Assembly: GCA_002329075.1 (NCBI GenBank)
Contig: DCXR01000074.1
Span: 40,665 to 104,664, forward strand
Direction: 5' to 3'
Length of the DNA: 64,000 bases
DNA from: Candidatus Neomicrothrix sp. UBA2131
GTDB lineage: Bacteria > Actinomycetota > Acidimicrobiia > Acidimicrobiales > MedAcidi-G1
Part shown: piece by piece, positions 7,030 to 16,867 of the stretch
Layout of the letters: each line of letters starts with the position of its first letter
How positions within the stretch are numbered: the stretch's first letter is position 1
Notes under the pieces: model-generated
The model's database searches: none
What the model saw: the letters and a program-made list of their open reading frames with translations, nothing else
What the model was told of the DNA's origin: nothing
Program-made: the position numbers and the translations under genes

Positions 7030-9981
7030 TCAGTCGTCGAGGGCCTCGACCATCACCGAGTCGACGGACACGGCGGGTTCGTCCACATCCGGTTCGTCAT
7101 CGTCGCCTTCGAACGCCTCGTCGAGTACCGACATGGCCTCTTCGAAGGCGTCGAAGACCGCGTTGTCGCCTGTGCCGCAGGCGAGGAAGAAGCCGTCGAT
7201 CGCATACTCGGCCTCGCCGGGATCCTCGAACCCGTACTCCGACCCCAGGGTTTCGAGGGATGCCAGTTCGGGCAGGGCGGAGAGGAAGTCGTCCTTGCCG
7301 TCGAAGGCGTCGGCCACCCCGGCGGCCGCCGCGGACAGGTAGGCGGCGTTCGGCTGGAGTACGTCAGGGAGTTCGCCGACCAGCCAGGCCGCGTAGTCGC
7401 CGCCGGCACGCATGGTGTCGGCAAGGTCGGTGGGCGTGGCCGGTCGCCGATCCATGGAAGCGAGCGCCGTGGCCACCCGGGCTTCGTTGTCGGCGCAGAG
7501 GCCCTCTGAGGCGGTCGGACCGTCGTAGGCGTCGGGCACGGGAACCTCCTCGAGGATCCCGACCTCGCCGTACTCGGGCTCGAGGTGGGCGCAGGCGGCA
7601 TAGGCGGCGTCGTTGCGGTCCTGGAACTCCTCGGTCCACTCCTCGTTCCACCATCCGGGGCCACCCATCTCGGCGTCCATGCACTCCTCGTGGGCGACCC
7701 AGGCCTCGGTCGAGGCGATCTGCTCCTCGATCCACCTCTTCTCGTCGTCGGGAGCCAGTTCGACGCACGACTTCATGCCCTCGAGGTACGCCGACTGGGA
7801 CCATTCGTCGTCGGAGCTGACGTGGCCCCCCATGCACTCCTCGTACGGGAGCATCTCCTCCATTTCGACCAACCACTCCTCCATCTCGGCGCGCTGACCC
7901 TCGGGTGCGAGCGACACGCACTCGCTCATGCCCCGGACGTAGGCGGCCTGTGACCACTCCTCGTCGTCGAAGCCGATGTGGCCCTCCATGCACTCCTCGT
8001 ACGGGAGCATCTCCTCCATCGACTCGAGGTCACGCAGCATTTCGGCCTGAGCGTCCTCGGGCAACAGCGGCAGGCAGTCGCGCATGGCCTTGGTGTACGC
8101 CACCGACGACCACGAGTCCCGCGGCACCGCATCCTCGAGGCATTCCTCGTAGGGGCCCCACTCCTCGTCGTAGCCGCCCCGGTCGTCATCGTCCCAGTCG
8201 CCGTCACCCGCACAGGCCCCGAAGGCGAAGCCGCCGCCGTCCGAGACGGCGTCGGCGGGGTCACCGCAGCCGGAAGCCAACTTCTCGTCGTCGGAACCCG
8301 GATCGGAGTAGTCCCAGAGCACGTCGCAACTCCACGGGTCGCCGGACGTGCAGTCCCCGGCCAACACGGCCGGGTCGATCTCGGGCATGGCGGACTCGGT
8401 GCGCAACGCACCGGCACTCGTGCTCGACGGGTAGTCGTCGTTCGGTTCCATCGCCTGGTCCATCCCGCCCTCGGCCTTGCCGTCGCCGCCCATCAACTCC
8501 TCGGAGGCACCGAGGATCTCGCCCGCCGCCACGGGTGCGAGGAGGACGTCCTCGATGCCGAGGCCGATGTCGTCGAAGGCGCCCGAGAGTGCTGCGTCGA
8601 GCACCACGGCCATGTACTCGACCACGGTCTCGACCGGGCTGAGGTACCACGAGCCGTCGATCCTGCGCGTCACGACGAACAGGCCGTCGACGCCCAGGCC
8701 CGGTATGGCGTCCTCGAGGCAGCCCTCGTGCAGGCCCGTCGACCGGTCGGGGCCACCTTCGTCCTGCAGGTCGGCCAGGTAGTCGAACGCCGCACAGGTA
8801 CCCCGGATCGTCAGCGTGGCGTCGGCGGACGCAGAACCCGCACCCTCGGGAAGGGTCAACGACCCGACCAGGTGCAGTACGACATCGGATACCACGACCT
8901 TGGTGCGTTCTTCGTCGAGCACCTCCTCGGTGGTGCCGATCTCGAGCGTGATGTCGAGTGCCGGCTCCATCTCGGCGACGAGGTCCTCGACCATGTCGGC
9001 CATCTCGTCGGTGTCCATCTCCATCCCGTCGGGCACCGACTCGTTGACCTCGTCGAACAGACCCTGGAACATGGGGAGGTGGTCGAGGAACACGGACATC
9101 TCGTCGGGTGCGACCGGGATCACCCCCTGGAGGGGATCCGCCAGGTCGATCGAGGGCACGAGCACCCCGGTCCGTATCTGGGCCAGCGCGGCATCGACCT
9201 CGGTATCGAAGTCGAAGCCGTTGACCTGGTCGACCACCACCTGGAGCACCCCGGAGGCGCTGTCGGTGCCCGCCGGCAGGCCGACCGTGGAGCCCTCGTA
9301 GTCGACCGGAGGCAGGTCGAGGAGCGTCCTCACGTATTCGAAGGAGGTGTAGAGAGGGCTCACGAACCAACGGCCCCGCTCGTGGACGACCATCACGAAG
9401 AGTTCTGATGGAAGCCTGACGTCGAGGAGGTCGCCCGACTCGTAGGCGGCCGCCTCCTCGGCCAGCATCTCGTTGATCTCACCGAGCGTGATCGACTCGT
9501 CGACGGCCTCGGCCCCCTCCCGGAGGTTGGCGTCCATGGCCGACGGATCGACCGTGATACCGAGGCCGCCGTCGACGAGGTACACCTTGTGGACCCGTTC
9601 GTGGAGTGCGTCGACCCGGATGTCGAGGTCGGCGACCTGGAGGTCGATTCCTGCAAGGGGGTCGCTGCCGGCCAACGCCCCCTCCTTCTGCGCCAACTCG
9701 ATCACCCGCGTGTAGAGGTCGACGGCATGGCCGACCTCGGACGGCGGAAGCATGGCCGCTGCACCCACCACGTCCTCGGCGGCCAGCGCCACGGCGAGGC
9801 CGTTGACGGCCTCCTCGGGAGAAGCCGCACCGATCACCGAGCCCTCGGAGGCGGAGCGCAGGCTCAGGATGACGGCGACGACGACGACCGCCGCCACGAG
9901 TGCCCCCAGAAGTGTCCAGCGCCTCGAACCCGAGGCCCGGCTCGCTTCACCTACGTGGTCGGGTACCGCCGTCGCGTCCAT
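7030..9981 (-). CDS. Large membrane-anchored acidic protein with four 51-residue Cys-containing repeats, function unknown
   Basis: 983 residues, not recognised as a known family. A single helix at about residues 22-40, preceded by RR, would anchor it with the rest outside. The N-terminal half has two related segments ending in an aromatic strand (GRWFVSPLYTSFEYV near 205, GSWYLSPVETVVEYM near 440), suggesting a duplicated domain. Residues about 608-810 hold four tandem units of 51 residues, each with EEC(M/L) near the start, a second Cys about 27 residues later and Glu/Trp-rich filler; the DNA period is 153 bases. The C-terminal quarter is Asp/Glu-rich and ends in a DDDEPDVDEP tail. The start overlaps the upstream membrane protein by 31 bases. 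An extracellular, disulfide-bearing or metal-binding structural role is only a guess. Confidence 0.85.
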   Translation of the reverse strand: MDATAVPDHVGEASRASGSRRWTLLGALVAAVVVVAVILSLRSASEGSVIGAASPEEAVNGLAVALAAEDVVGAAAMLPPSEVGHAVDLYTRVIELAQKEGALAGSDPLAGIDLQVADLDIRVDALHERVHKVYLVDGGLGITVDPSAMDANLREGAEAVDESITLGEINEMLAEEAAAYESGDLLDVRLPSELFVMVVHERGRWFVSPLYTSFEYVRTLLDLPPVDYEGSTVGLPAGTDSASGVLQVVVDQVNGFDFDTEVDAALAQIRTGVLVPSIDLADPLQGVIPVAPDEMSVFLDHLPMFQGLFDEVNESVPDGMEMDTDEMADMVEDLVAEMEPALDITLEIGTTEEVLDEERTKVVVSDVVLHLVGSLTLPEGAGSASADATLTIRGTCAAFDYLADLQDEGGPDRSTGLHEGCLEDAIPGLGVDGLFVVTRRIDGSWYLSPVETVVEYMAVVLDAALSGAFDDIGLGIEDVLLAPVAAGEILGASEELMGGDGKAEGGMDQAMEPNDDYPSSTSAGALRTESAMPEIDPAVLAGDCTSGDPWSCDVLWDYSDPGSDDEKLASGCGDPADAVSDGGGFAFGACAGDGDWDDDDRGGYDEEWGPYEECLEDAVPRDSWSSVAYTKAMRDCLPLLPEDAQAEMLRDLESMEEMLPYEECMEGHIGFDDEEWSQAAYVRGMSECVSLAPEGQRAEMEEWLVEMEEMLPYEECMGGHVSSDDEWSQSAYLEGMKSCVELAPDDEKRWIEEQIASTEAWVAHEECMDAEMGGPGWWNEEWTEEFQDRNDAAYAACAHLEPEYGEVGILEEVPVPDAYDGPTASEGLCADNEARVATALASMDRRPATPTDLADTMRAGGDYAAWLVGELPDVLQPNAAYLSAAAAGVADAFDGKDDFLSALPELASLETLGSEYGFEDPGEAEYAIDGFFLACGTGDNAVFDAFEEAMSVLDEAFEGDDDEPDVDEPAVSVDSVMVEALDD

Positions 9982-10406
9982 GCGGCGAGGCTACCGCCGA
10001 CCGTGGTCAAGATCCCGGCCATCCCGGCCAGCCAGAGCCCCGTCCCGATGTGCGTGGCGTCGGCGACCCTCGCCGCCACTGCGACCACTACGGCGACCAG
10101 CATGACGACCCCGCCGAGCAGGCCGTGGGAAGGTCGCGCCCGCGGCGGTCCGGGCCAGGTCAGGAGCAGCACCGAGGCCGCTCCTGCCAGTGGAACCAGG
10201 TACCAGGCGATCCCCACCCACCCGGGTGGCCCGCCGCCCAGGTCGTCGCCCACGACCACCCAGAGTTCGGCCATCCGGAACCCGGTGACCGACGAGCCGA
10301 CGACCTCGACCCAGGTGGCCCAGCCGCTCAGGATCGTGCCGACGGCCCCGAGCGCCACCAGGCCGACGGACAGGCGACCCGCAGCAGCAGGACCGGTGCT
10401 GGTCAT
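9951..10406 (-). CDS. Small integral membrane protein, unknown function
   Basis: 151 residues with about four hydrophobic helices (near 10-30, 62-84, 94-112 and 118-140) and short basic loops, ending in TRRRYPTT. No family recognised. Its ATG overlaps the stop of the aldehyde dehydrogenase (ATGA), and its 3' end overlaps the start of the 983-residue anchored protein, so the three genes are probably translated from one message. The coupling suggests a link with the large anchored protein, but nothing in the sequence states what it is. Confidence 0.75.
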   Translation of the reverse strand: MTSTGPAAAGRLSVGLVALGAVGTILSGWATWVEVVGSSVTGFRMAELWVVVGDDLGGGPPGWVGIAWYLVPLAGAASVLLLTWPGPPRARPSHGLLGGVVMLVAVVVAVAARVADATHIGTGLWLAGMAGILTTVGGSLAAWTRRRYPTT

Positions 10407-11863
10407 GCCAGCCAGGAGACCGCCTGGACCTCGCTGTAGGCCTCGAGGCCCCAGACGCCGCGGTCGCGACCTATGCCCGACATCTTGAAGCCGCCGAACG
10501 GGGCCTCGTTGTGGGGCTGGATGCTGTTGAGCGCCACGTTTCCGGACTGCAGGCGCCTGGCGATGCTGTGGGCACGTGCGGTATCACCGGCATAGACGTA
10601 GCTGAACAGCCCGTAGTCGGAGTCGTTGGCGATCGACACTGCCTCGTCGTCGTCATCGTGTGGGAGCACCACGACGACCGGACCGAAGGCCTCCTCGCGC
10701 ACGCAGTGCATGTCGGGGGTGCAGTCGGCCATAAGGGTCGGTGCCACGTAGTAGCCGGGCAGGTCGGGGCGCTCGCCGCCGGCGACCAGCGTGGCCCCGG
10801 CGTCGACGCCGCCACGGATGAACGCCTCGACGCTGTCCCGCTGGCGTTCGCTGATGAGCGGACCGACCAGGGTGTCGTCGTCGAGCGGGTCGCCCACCTT
10901 GAGCATCCCGGACACGGCCTCGAGGGTCGACACGAGCTGGTCGTAGAGGCTGCGGTGGCAGATGACCCTGGTGGGCGCCGTGCAGATCTGACCGCTGTGG
11001 AAGCCCCACACGCTGGCGATGGCCTGCACGGCGGCGTTCACGTCGGCGTCGTCGGTCATGACGAGGGCGCCCTTGCCGCCGAGTTCCATGAGCACCCGGG
11101 TCATGGTGGCGGCGCCATTGGCGTAGATGGCCGCACCGATGGCCGACGAGCCCGTGAAGCTGACCATGTTGACGCCCGGCGAGGCGACCAGGGTCGACGG
11201 TACATCCGAGCCCGAAGAGGTCAGGACGTTGACCACACCGGGCGGGAAGCCGGCCTCGGTGACGGCCCGGCCGAGGAGCAGGATGCCGAGCGGGTCCTGG
11301 GGCGCCGGCTTGATGATGCAGGTGTTGCCCATCGCCAGCGCCGGGGCGATCTTGCCGGCCATGTTCACGAGCGGGAAGTTGTAGGGGGTGATGCAGACGA
11401 CCACGCCGACCGGCTGGCGGTGGACGACGGCTCCGACGAGGCCGGCCGGACCGAGTGCGGAGGCTCCGGCGGGCATGGGTTTCTCGGCGACGTCGAGATC
11501 CCGGGGTCTCGAGTAGTAGCGGAACCGGTCCACGAAGGTGCCACCCAGTTGCAGGGTCTGTGCGATCTTCATGGTGGCGCCGGTCTCGGCCTGCACGAGG
11601 GTCGCCCAGTCGGGCGAACGTTCGGCCAGGATGTCGGCCAGGCGGCCGAGGAGGGCGCACCGCTCGACCATGGGCGTGTCGCGCCATCCGGGGAGCGCCC
11701 GGTTGGCGGCGACGATGGCGGCCTCGGCATCGGCGACGGTGGCCTCGGGGGCGTGGCCGATGACGGCGGTGGTGCTGGGATCGACGATCTCGTAGGTGGC
11801 GGAGGTTGCAACCTCGTCGCCTCCGATGAGGAGGTTCCACTGCTCCTGGGGGTCGATCTCCAT
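10403..11863 (-). CDS. Aldehyde dehydrogenase (NAD(P)-dependent, ALDH superfamily)
   Basis: Oxidises an aldehyde to the carboxylate in the cytoplasm. 486 residues, standard for the superfamily. Visible landmarks are the PYNFPL active-site strand, IIKPAPQDP (cofactor lysine region), SFTGSSAIG (nicotinamide-binding turn), general base Glu260 in MELGGKGA and nucleophile Cys294 in GQICTAPT, followed by EEAFGPVVVV and the C-terminal PFGGFKMSG. An AGGAG Shine-Dalgarno precedes the ATG. It is the first gene of a run with two membrane proteins. The aldehyde is unknown; relatives act on benzaldehyde- or succinate-semialdehyde-like substrates. Confidence 0.93.
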   Translation of the reverse strand: MEIDPQEQWNLLIGGDEVATSATYEIVDPSTTAVIGHAPEATVADAEAAIVAANRALPGWRDTPMVERCALLGRLADILAERSPDWATLVQAETGATMKIAQTLQLGGTFVDRFRYYSRPRDLDVAEKPMPAGASALGPAGLVGAVVHRQPVGVVVCITPYNFPLVNMAGKIAPALAMGNTCIIKPAPQDPLGILLLGRAVTEAGFPPGVVNVLTSSGSDVPSTLVASPGVNMVSFTGSSAIGAAIYANGAATMTRVLMELGGKGALVMTDDADVNAAVQAIASVWGFHSGQICTAPTRVICHRSLYDQLVSTLEAVSGMLKVGDPLDDDTLVGPLISERQRDSVEAFIRGGVDAGATLVAGGERPDLPGYYVAPTLMADCTPDMHCVREEAFGPVVVVLPHDDDDEAVSIANDSDYGLFSYVYAGDTARAHSIARRLQSGNVALNSIQPHNEAPFGGFKMSGIGRDRGVWGLEAYSEVQAVSWLA

Positions 11864-12025
11864 CGTCGCTCCTGGTCGGTGTGCCCCGGCCGGGGGGCCT
11901 GACTGTTCGTCAGATCGTAGGAGCCAGCCGACCGCCGCCCCAACGCCGCCGCCCCGTTCGACCCCATGTCCGGTCGGTCGGTACCGTGGTCATCGTTCAG
12001 TCCGCGTCTGATTGGGGAAGGCCGA

Positions 12026-13729
12026 ATGCTCGACACGGTGATTCGCGGCGGCTGGATCGTCGACGGCACCGGCGACGATCGCCGGCGTGCCGACCTCGGC
12101 ATCGTCGACGGTCGGATCGTGGCGCTCGGAGACGTTGACGACGAGGCCGCCCACACGATCGATGCCGACGGCCGAGTCGTGGCCCCGGGGTTCATCGACG
12201 TCCACACCCACCTCGACGCCCAGCCCTTCTGGGACAGCACCCTCAGCCCCTCACCCCTGCACGGAGTGACCTCGGTGGTCGGGGGCAACTGCGGCTTCTC
12301 CATCGCTCCCCTGTCCGACGACCCTGCCGACGGTGCGTACCTGATGCGGATGCTGGCCCGTGTCGAGGGCATGCCGATCGAATCGCTCCAGGAGGGCGTT
12401 CCCTGGAACTGGCGCACCACCGCCGAGTACCTCGACGCGATAGAGCCCCACCTGGCCATCAACGCCGGCTACAAGGTCGGACACTCGGCCCTGCGACGGG
12501 TGGTGATGCACGAGGAGTGCACCGGACGCGAGGCCACACCCGACGAGTTGGCCGCCATGTGCGACCTGCTGCGGGACGGGCTGGCGGCAGGGGCGCTCGG
12601 CTTCTCGTCATCCTGGTCACGCACCCACAACGACGGCGACGGCCACATGGTCCCCAGCCGCTACGCACACCGCGACGAACTCATCGAACTCTGCCGGGTG
12701 GTCGGCGAGTTCCCCGGCACGGGCATCGAGTTCCTGCCCATGGCCGGTCGGCACGAGGACTGGGCCGTCGAGTTGATGACCGACATGTCGCTGGCCGCCG
12801 GCGGCCGCCAACTCAACTGGAACGTCCTCACGGTCAGCGCCACAAGCCTCGACGATGCCCGCCACCGGATGCGGTCCGGTCCCTACGCCGCCGAGCGCGG
12901 CGCCAGGGTCGTCGCCCTCACGGTGCCCTTCACCTTCGGGCTGCGCATGTCGTTCGCCAGCGGCTTCATCCTCGACGCCCTCCCCGGCTGGGAAGAGGCG
13001 ATGCTGCTCCCGAGGGAGGCCAAGAAGCGCCTGCTCTCCGACCCCGACCAGCGGCGCCGCCTGGAGCAGCAGGCGCAACAGGACAGTCCCTTCCGGGGGC
13101 TCGCCAGGTGGGAGACCCAGGTCATCTTCGACACGTTCGCCCCGGAGAACGACGGCTACTCGGGCCGCACGGTCGGCGACGTGGCCGCCGAGCTCGGCAA
13201 GGAGCCCTTCGACGCCCTGGTCGACATCGCCCTGGCCGACGACCTGTTGACCTCGTTCGGCCGGGAGGACCCCTTCCAGTCCCGGGAGGACTGGGAGGCC
13301 CGGATCGGCGTCTGGCGGGACGAGCACGTGGTGGTCGGCGCATCCGACGCCGGCGCCCACCTCGACATGTTCGGCACCTTCAACTTCACCACCCGCCTCA
13401 TCGGGGGAGCCGTCCGGGAACACGGCCTGATCGACCTCGAGGAGGCGGTGCACCTGCTGACCGCAAGGCAGGCCGACCTCTACGGACTGGTCGACCGGGG
13501 CCGGATCGCCGAGGATGCCCACGCCGACCTGGTGGTCTTCGACGAGCACAGCATCGGATCCGACCCGCTCAGCCTGCGGGCCGACCTCCCCGGCGGTGCC
13601 GCCCGCCTCTACGCCGGTTCGTCCGGCATCGACGAGGTGCTGTGCGCCGGAGTTCCCGTAGTGAGCGGCGGTGACTTCACCGAAGCCCGCCCGGGCCGCG
13701 TGCTGCGAAGCGGCACGGACACCCGCTGA
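12026..13729 (+). CDS. N-acyl-D-amino-acid deacylase-family amidohydrolase
   Basis: Metal-dependent amidohydrolase of 567 residues. The metal motif HTHLD is at residues 60-64, the family Cys ligand is in VGGNCGFS (about 88), further His ligands are in YKVGHSALRR and near 220-260, and the C-terminal catalytic Asp is in GASDAGAHLD. This layout fits D-aminoacylases, dihydropyrimidinase relatives and the many uncharacterised actinobacterial paralogues, often annotated as D-aminoacylase without biochemical support. The start at 12026 follows a strong GGGGAAGG Shine-Dalgarno; the frame upstream is open but has no similarity. The methyltransferase gene follows after 30 bases, suggesting co-transcription. 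Confidence 0.85.
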   Translation: MLDTVIRGGWIVDGTGDDRRRADLGIVDGRIVALGDVDDEAAHTIDADGRVVAPGFIDVHTHLDAQPFWDSTLSPSPLHGVTSVVGGNCGFSIAPLSDDPADGAYLMRMLARVEGMPIESLQEGVPWNWRTTAEYLDAIEPHLAINAGYKVGHSALRRVVMHEECTGREATPDELAAMCDLLRDGLAAGALGFSSSWSRTHNDGDGHMVPSRYAHRDELIELCRVVGEFPGTGIEFLPMAGRHEDWAVELMTDMSLAAGGRQLNWNVLTVSATSLDDARHRMRSGPYAAERGARVVALTVPFTFGLRMSFASGFILDALPGWEEAMLLPREAKKRLLSDPDQRRRLEQQAQQDSPFRGLARWETQVIFDTFAPENDGYSGRTVGDVAAELGKEPFDALVDIALADDLLTSFGREDPFQSREDWEARIGVWRDEHVVVGASDAGAHLDMFGTFNFTTRLIGGAVREHGLIDLEEAVHLLTARQADLYGLVDRGRIAEDAHADLVVFDEHSIGSDPLSLRADLPGGAARLYAGSSGIDEVLCAGVPVVSGGDFTEARPGRVLRSGTDTR

Positions 13730-13759
13730 ACCCCGTGGACTAGGGACGGAGAACCGATT

Positions 13760-14419
13760 GTGACCGGGCACCGTTCCTTCTTCCTCGAAGAGGCCCTCGA
13801 CGCCTACGTGCAGGCCCACTCACCGCCCGTCGACGACGTGCAACGGTCGCTGATCGAGGCGACCGCCTCGCTCGGCCCGGTCGCCCGGATGCAGGTGGCG
13901 CCCGACCAGGCTGCCTTCCTCGCCCTGCTGGTCGCCGCCGTACGCCCGATGTTCGCCGTCGAGGTGGGCACCTTCACCGGCTTCTCCTCGCTCGCCATCG
14001 CCCGAGCGCTCCCCGATGGCGGCCGCCTACTGTGCTGCGACGTCTCGGCCGAGTGGACCGACATCGCCCGCGAACACTGGTCCAGGGCCGGCGTCGACGA
14101 CCGCGTCGACCTCGTGGTCGCCCCCGCCCTCGACACGCTGCGGGCGCTGCCCGCCGACCGGGAGGTCGACTTCGCCTTCCTCGACGCCGACAAGGCGGGC
14201 TACCTCGCCTACTACGAGGAGATGGTGCCCCGCCTGTCCCCGCACGGCCTCATCGCCGTCGACAACGTGTTGTGGTCCGGCAGGGTGCTCGACGCCGGGG
14301 CCGACGACGCCGACACCGTGGCACTGCAGGAGTTCAACGACCACGTCATGTCCGACGACCGGGTCACCTCGGTGCTGCTCTCCGTGGGCGACGGCATCAA
14401 CCTCATCCGACGGGCCTGA
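13760..14419 (+). CDS. Class I SAM-dependent O-methyltransferase (caffeoyl-CoA OMT-like)
   Basis: Transfers a methyl group from S-adenosylmethionine, probably to a hydroxyl of a small catechol-like substrate, with a divalent metal. 219 residues. Motif I is VEVGTFTGFSSLAIA, the acidic ribose-binding residue is in LLCCDVSAEW, and the metal-binding motif FLDADKAGYLAYYE and VDNVLWSGRV match the catechol/caffeoyl-CoA OMT family. GTG start 30 bases after the amidohydrolase. Substrate unknown. Confidence 0.88.
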   Translation: MTGHRSFFLEEALDAYVQAHSPPVDDVQRSLIEATASLGPVARMQVAPDQAAFLALLVAAVRPMFAVEVGTFTGFSSLAIARALPDGGRLLCCDVSAEWTDIAREHWSRAGVDDRVDLVVAPALDTLRALPADREVDFAFLDADKAGYLAYYEEMVPRLSPHGLIAVDNVLWSGRVLDAGADDADTVALQEFNDHVMSDDRVTSVLLSVGDGINLIRRA

Positions 14420-14528
14420 GGCATGTGCCACACGGACCCGACTCGGCCCCGCAGGCCGGGCACTGGATAGGCTCGGAACCTACCGGCCGGTAACCCACCG
14501 GACCGCGGATCAACCAGGAGCCCCCACC

Positions 14529-15731
14529 ATGACCGAAGCCGTCATCGTCGCCACCGCCCGCACTCCGATCGGACGGGCCGCCAAGGGCAGCCTCGTCGAG
14601 GCCCGCCCCGACGACATGTCCGCCTTCATCATCGACGACGTCCTGGGCAAGGTCCCGGAACTCCCCCGCGAGCAGGTCGAAGACGTCATCTGGGGGACCG
14701 GGCAGCCCGGCGGCGAACAGGGCTACAACGTGGCCCGCGTCGCTGCACTTCTGGCAGGACTCGACGCTCCCGGCGTCACCGTCAACCGCTACTGCTCCTC
14801 GTCGCTCCAGACCATCCGCATGGCTGCCCACGCCATCAGGGCCGGCGAGGGCGACGCCTTCGTGACCGGCGGCGTCGAGTGCGTCAGCCGCTACCAGTTC
14901 GGCGCCGCCGACAACGGTCCCCACAACGCCGAGTTCGCCGACGCCGAGGCCCGCACCGCCGGCCGCACCGGCGAGGACACCGACGGGTGGACACCACCGG
15001 AGGGCCTACCCGACATCTACATCGCCATGGGCCAGACCGCAGAGAACGTCGCCCAGCACATGGGAGTCTCCCGCCAGGCCCAGGACGAATGGGGTGTGCG
15101 CTCCCAGAACCGGGCCGAAGCCGCCCGGGACCGCGGCTTCTTCGAGCGCGAGATCACCCCCTACACCCTCCCCGACGGCACCGTCGTCAGCCAGGACGAC
15201 GGCATACGCGCCGGCACCACCTACGAGAAGGTCTCACAACTCAACCCGGTGTTCCGCCCCAACGGCACGGTCACGGCCGGCAACGCCTGCCCGCTCAACG
15301 ACGGTGCCGCCGCCGTGGTCGTCATGAGCGACACCCGGGCCGCCGAGCTCGGGCTCACCCCTCTGGCCCGAGTCGTCGCTTCCGGCGTCTCGGCCCTCGA
15401 CCCCGAGATCATGGGCCTCGGCCCGATCGGCGCCATCGAACAGGCCCTCGGCCGGGCCGGCATGACCGCCGACGACATCGACCTGTTCGAGATCAACGAG
15501 GCCTTCGCCGCTCAGGTGCTGCCCTCAGCCGACGCCGTCGGCATCGACCTCGACAAGCTCAACGTCAACGGTGGCGCCATCGCCCTGGGCCACCCCTTCG
15601 GCATGACCGGCGCCCGCATCATGACCACGCTGCTCAACGGCCTCGAGGACTCCGACAAGGAGTTCGGGGTGGAGTCCATGTGCGTGGGTGGCGGGCAGGG
15701 CATGGCGATGGTGGTCCAGCGGCTCAACTGA
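14529..15731 (+). CDS. Acetyl-CoA acetyltransferase / thiolase
   Basis: Cytoplasmic thiolase that condenses or cleaves acyl-CoA units, for beta-oxidation or acetoacetyl-CoA formation. 400 residues. The acyl-accepting Cys89 is in NRYCSSSLQ, the His motif is in GGAIALGHPFGMTGAR, and the second catalytic Cys is in CVGGGQGMAM. The EINEAFAAQ block is also intact. A CAGGAG Shine-Dalgarno 9 bases before the ATG supports the start. It is preceded by a 109-base gap, so it may be transcribed separately from the methyltransferase, and it converges on ilvC. Confidence 0.95.
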   Translation: MTEAVIVATARTPIGRAAKGSLVEARPDDMSAFIIDDVLGKVPELPREQVEDVIWGTGQPGGEQGYNVARVAALLAGLDAPGVTVNRYCSSSLQTIRMAAHAIRAGEGDAFVTGGVECVSRYQFGAADNGPHNAEFADAEARTAGRTGEDTDGWTPPEGLPDIYIAMGQTAENVAQHMGVSRQAQDEWGVRSQNRAEAARDRGFFEREITPYTLPDGTVVSQDDGIRAGTTYEKVSQLNPVFRPNGTVTAGNACPLNDGAAAVVVMSDTRAAELGLTPLARVVASGVSALDPEIMGLGPIGAIEQALGRAGMTADDIDLFEINEAFAAQVLPSADAVGIDLDKLNVNGGAIALGHPFGMTGARIMTTLLNGLEDSDKEFGVESMCVGGGQGMAMVVQRLN

Positions 15732-15751
15732 GCCCCGGTTCTCCCCTGGGC

Positions 15752-15771
15752 GTCCGAGTGGGGCGTCGGAC
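15752..15771. terminator. Hairpin between convergent thiolase and ilvC genes
   Basis: GTCCGA and TCGGAC pair as a 6-bp stem around an 8-base loop in the 48-base gap between the two stop codons. There is no U run on either strand, so this is a weak candidate for a shared terminator. Confidence 0.35.
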
Positions 15772-15779
15772 CTGGAGCG

Positions 15780-16811
15780 CTACCCCTGGCCGCCAGAGGC
15801 TTCCTGGACGGAGACCTTGCCGGCGCTGATCCACGGCATCATGGCCCGCAGTTCCTCGCCGACCTTCTCGATGCGGTGCTCCCTGCCCTCGGCCTCGAGG
15901 CGGTAGAAGTTCTCGCGGCCCGAACTAGCCTCGGCGACCCACTCCTCGGCGAAGGCGCCTGACTGGATCTCCGAGAGGATCTGACCCATCGTGGAGCGGA
16001 CGTTGTCGTCGATGACCCGGGGGCCACGCGAAAGGTCGCCGTACTCGGCGGTGTCGGACACCGAGTAGCGCATCCCGCCGATGCCCTGCTCGTACATGAG
16101 GTCCACGATGAGCTTCAGCTCGTGGAGGCACTCGAAGTAGCAGATCTCCGGTTGGTAGCCGGCGTCGACGAGGGTGTCGAAGGCGCTGCGGACCAGTTCG
16201 GTCAGGCCTCCGCACAGGACCACCTGCTCGCCGAACAGGTCGGTCTCGCACTCCTCGGTGAACGTGGTCTCGATCACTCCGGCCCGGGCACCGCCGATCC
16301 CGTCGGCGTAGGCGAGGGCCAGCGCCTTGGCTCCGCCCGTCGGATCCTGCTCGATGGCGATGAGGCACGGCACGCCGCCGCCCTCGACGAAGGTGCGGCG
16401 TACCAGGTGGCCGGGACCCTTCGGGGCGATCATGATCACGTCGACGTCCTCGGGCGGGTTGATGAGGTCGAACCGGATGTTGAACCCGTGTGAGAACGCC
16501 ACGGCGTCACCGGGGTTCAGGTTCGGGGCGATGTGCTCCTCGTAGATAGCCGCCTGGTCGGTGTCGGGCAGCAGCAGCATCACGACATCGGCCCAGGTGG
16601 TGGCGTCGGCGATCGACTTCACGTCGAGGCCGGCCTCGGTGGCCTTGGCGACCGACCTCGAGCTCTCCCGCAGGCCGACGCAGACGTCGATACCCGACTC
16701 CTTGAGGTTCAGCGCATGGGCGTGGCCCTGGGAGCCGTAGCCCAGGATCGCCACCTTGCGATCCGCTATCGCCGAGCGGTCCACATCCTGTTCGTAGTAC
16801 ACGTTCGCCAC
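15780..16811 (-). CDS. ilvC: Ketol-acid reductoisomerase
   Basis: Second step of valine, leucine and isoleucine synthesis: Mg-dependent isomerisation and NADPH reduction of acetolactate or acetohydroxybutyrate. 343 residues, class I length. The NADPH-binding motif [13 protein letters not shown] begins at residue 24, SHGFNIRF and the metal-binding stretch [12 protein letters not shown] (Asp and the Glu pair) are intact, and [18 protein letters not shown] carries the second metal-binding Glu. The GTG start follows a GGAGGA Shine-Dalgarno. It is last in ilvB-ilvN-ilvC, 56 bases after ilvN. Confidence 0.98.
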   Translation of the reverse strand: MANVYYEQDVDRSAIADRKVAILGYGSQGHAHALNLKESGIDVCVGLRESSRSVAKATEAGLDVKSIADATTWADVVMLLLPDTDQAAIYEEHIAPNLNPGDAVAFSHGFNIRFDLINPPEDVDVIMIAPKGPGHLVRRTFVEGGGVPCLIAIEQDPTGGAKALALAYADGIGGARAGVIETTFTEECETDLFGEQVVLCGGLTELVRSAFDTLVDAGYQPEICYFECLHELKLIVDLMYEQGIGGMRYSVSDTAEYGDLSRGPRVIDDNVRSTMGQILSEIQSGAFAEEWVAEASSGRENFYRLEAEGREHRIEKVGEELRAMMPWISAGKVSVQEASGGQG

Positions 16812-16867
16812 GGGGGGTCCTCCTGTTTTCTCGTTGTGGAAATGGTCGAATGGGTTCGGGCGCCGGG

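Noticed and set aside
7978..9408. 476-codon plus-strand frame opposite the repeat protein
   Set aside because: The minus-strand reading has an anchor helix, regular Cys repeats and a start coupled to an upstream gene; the plus-strand reading has His/Val-rich shadow composition.
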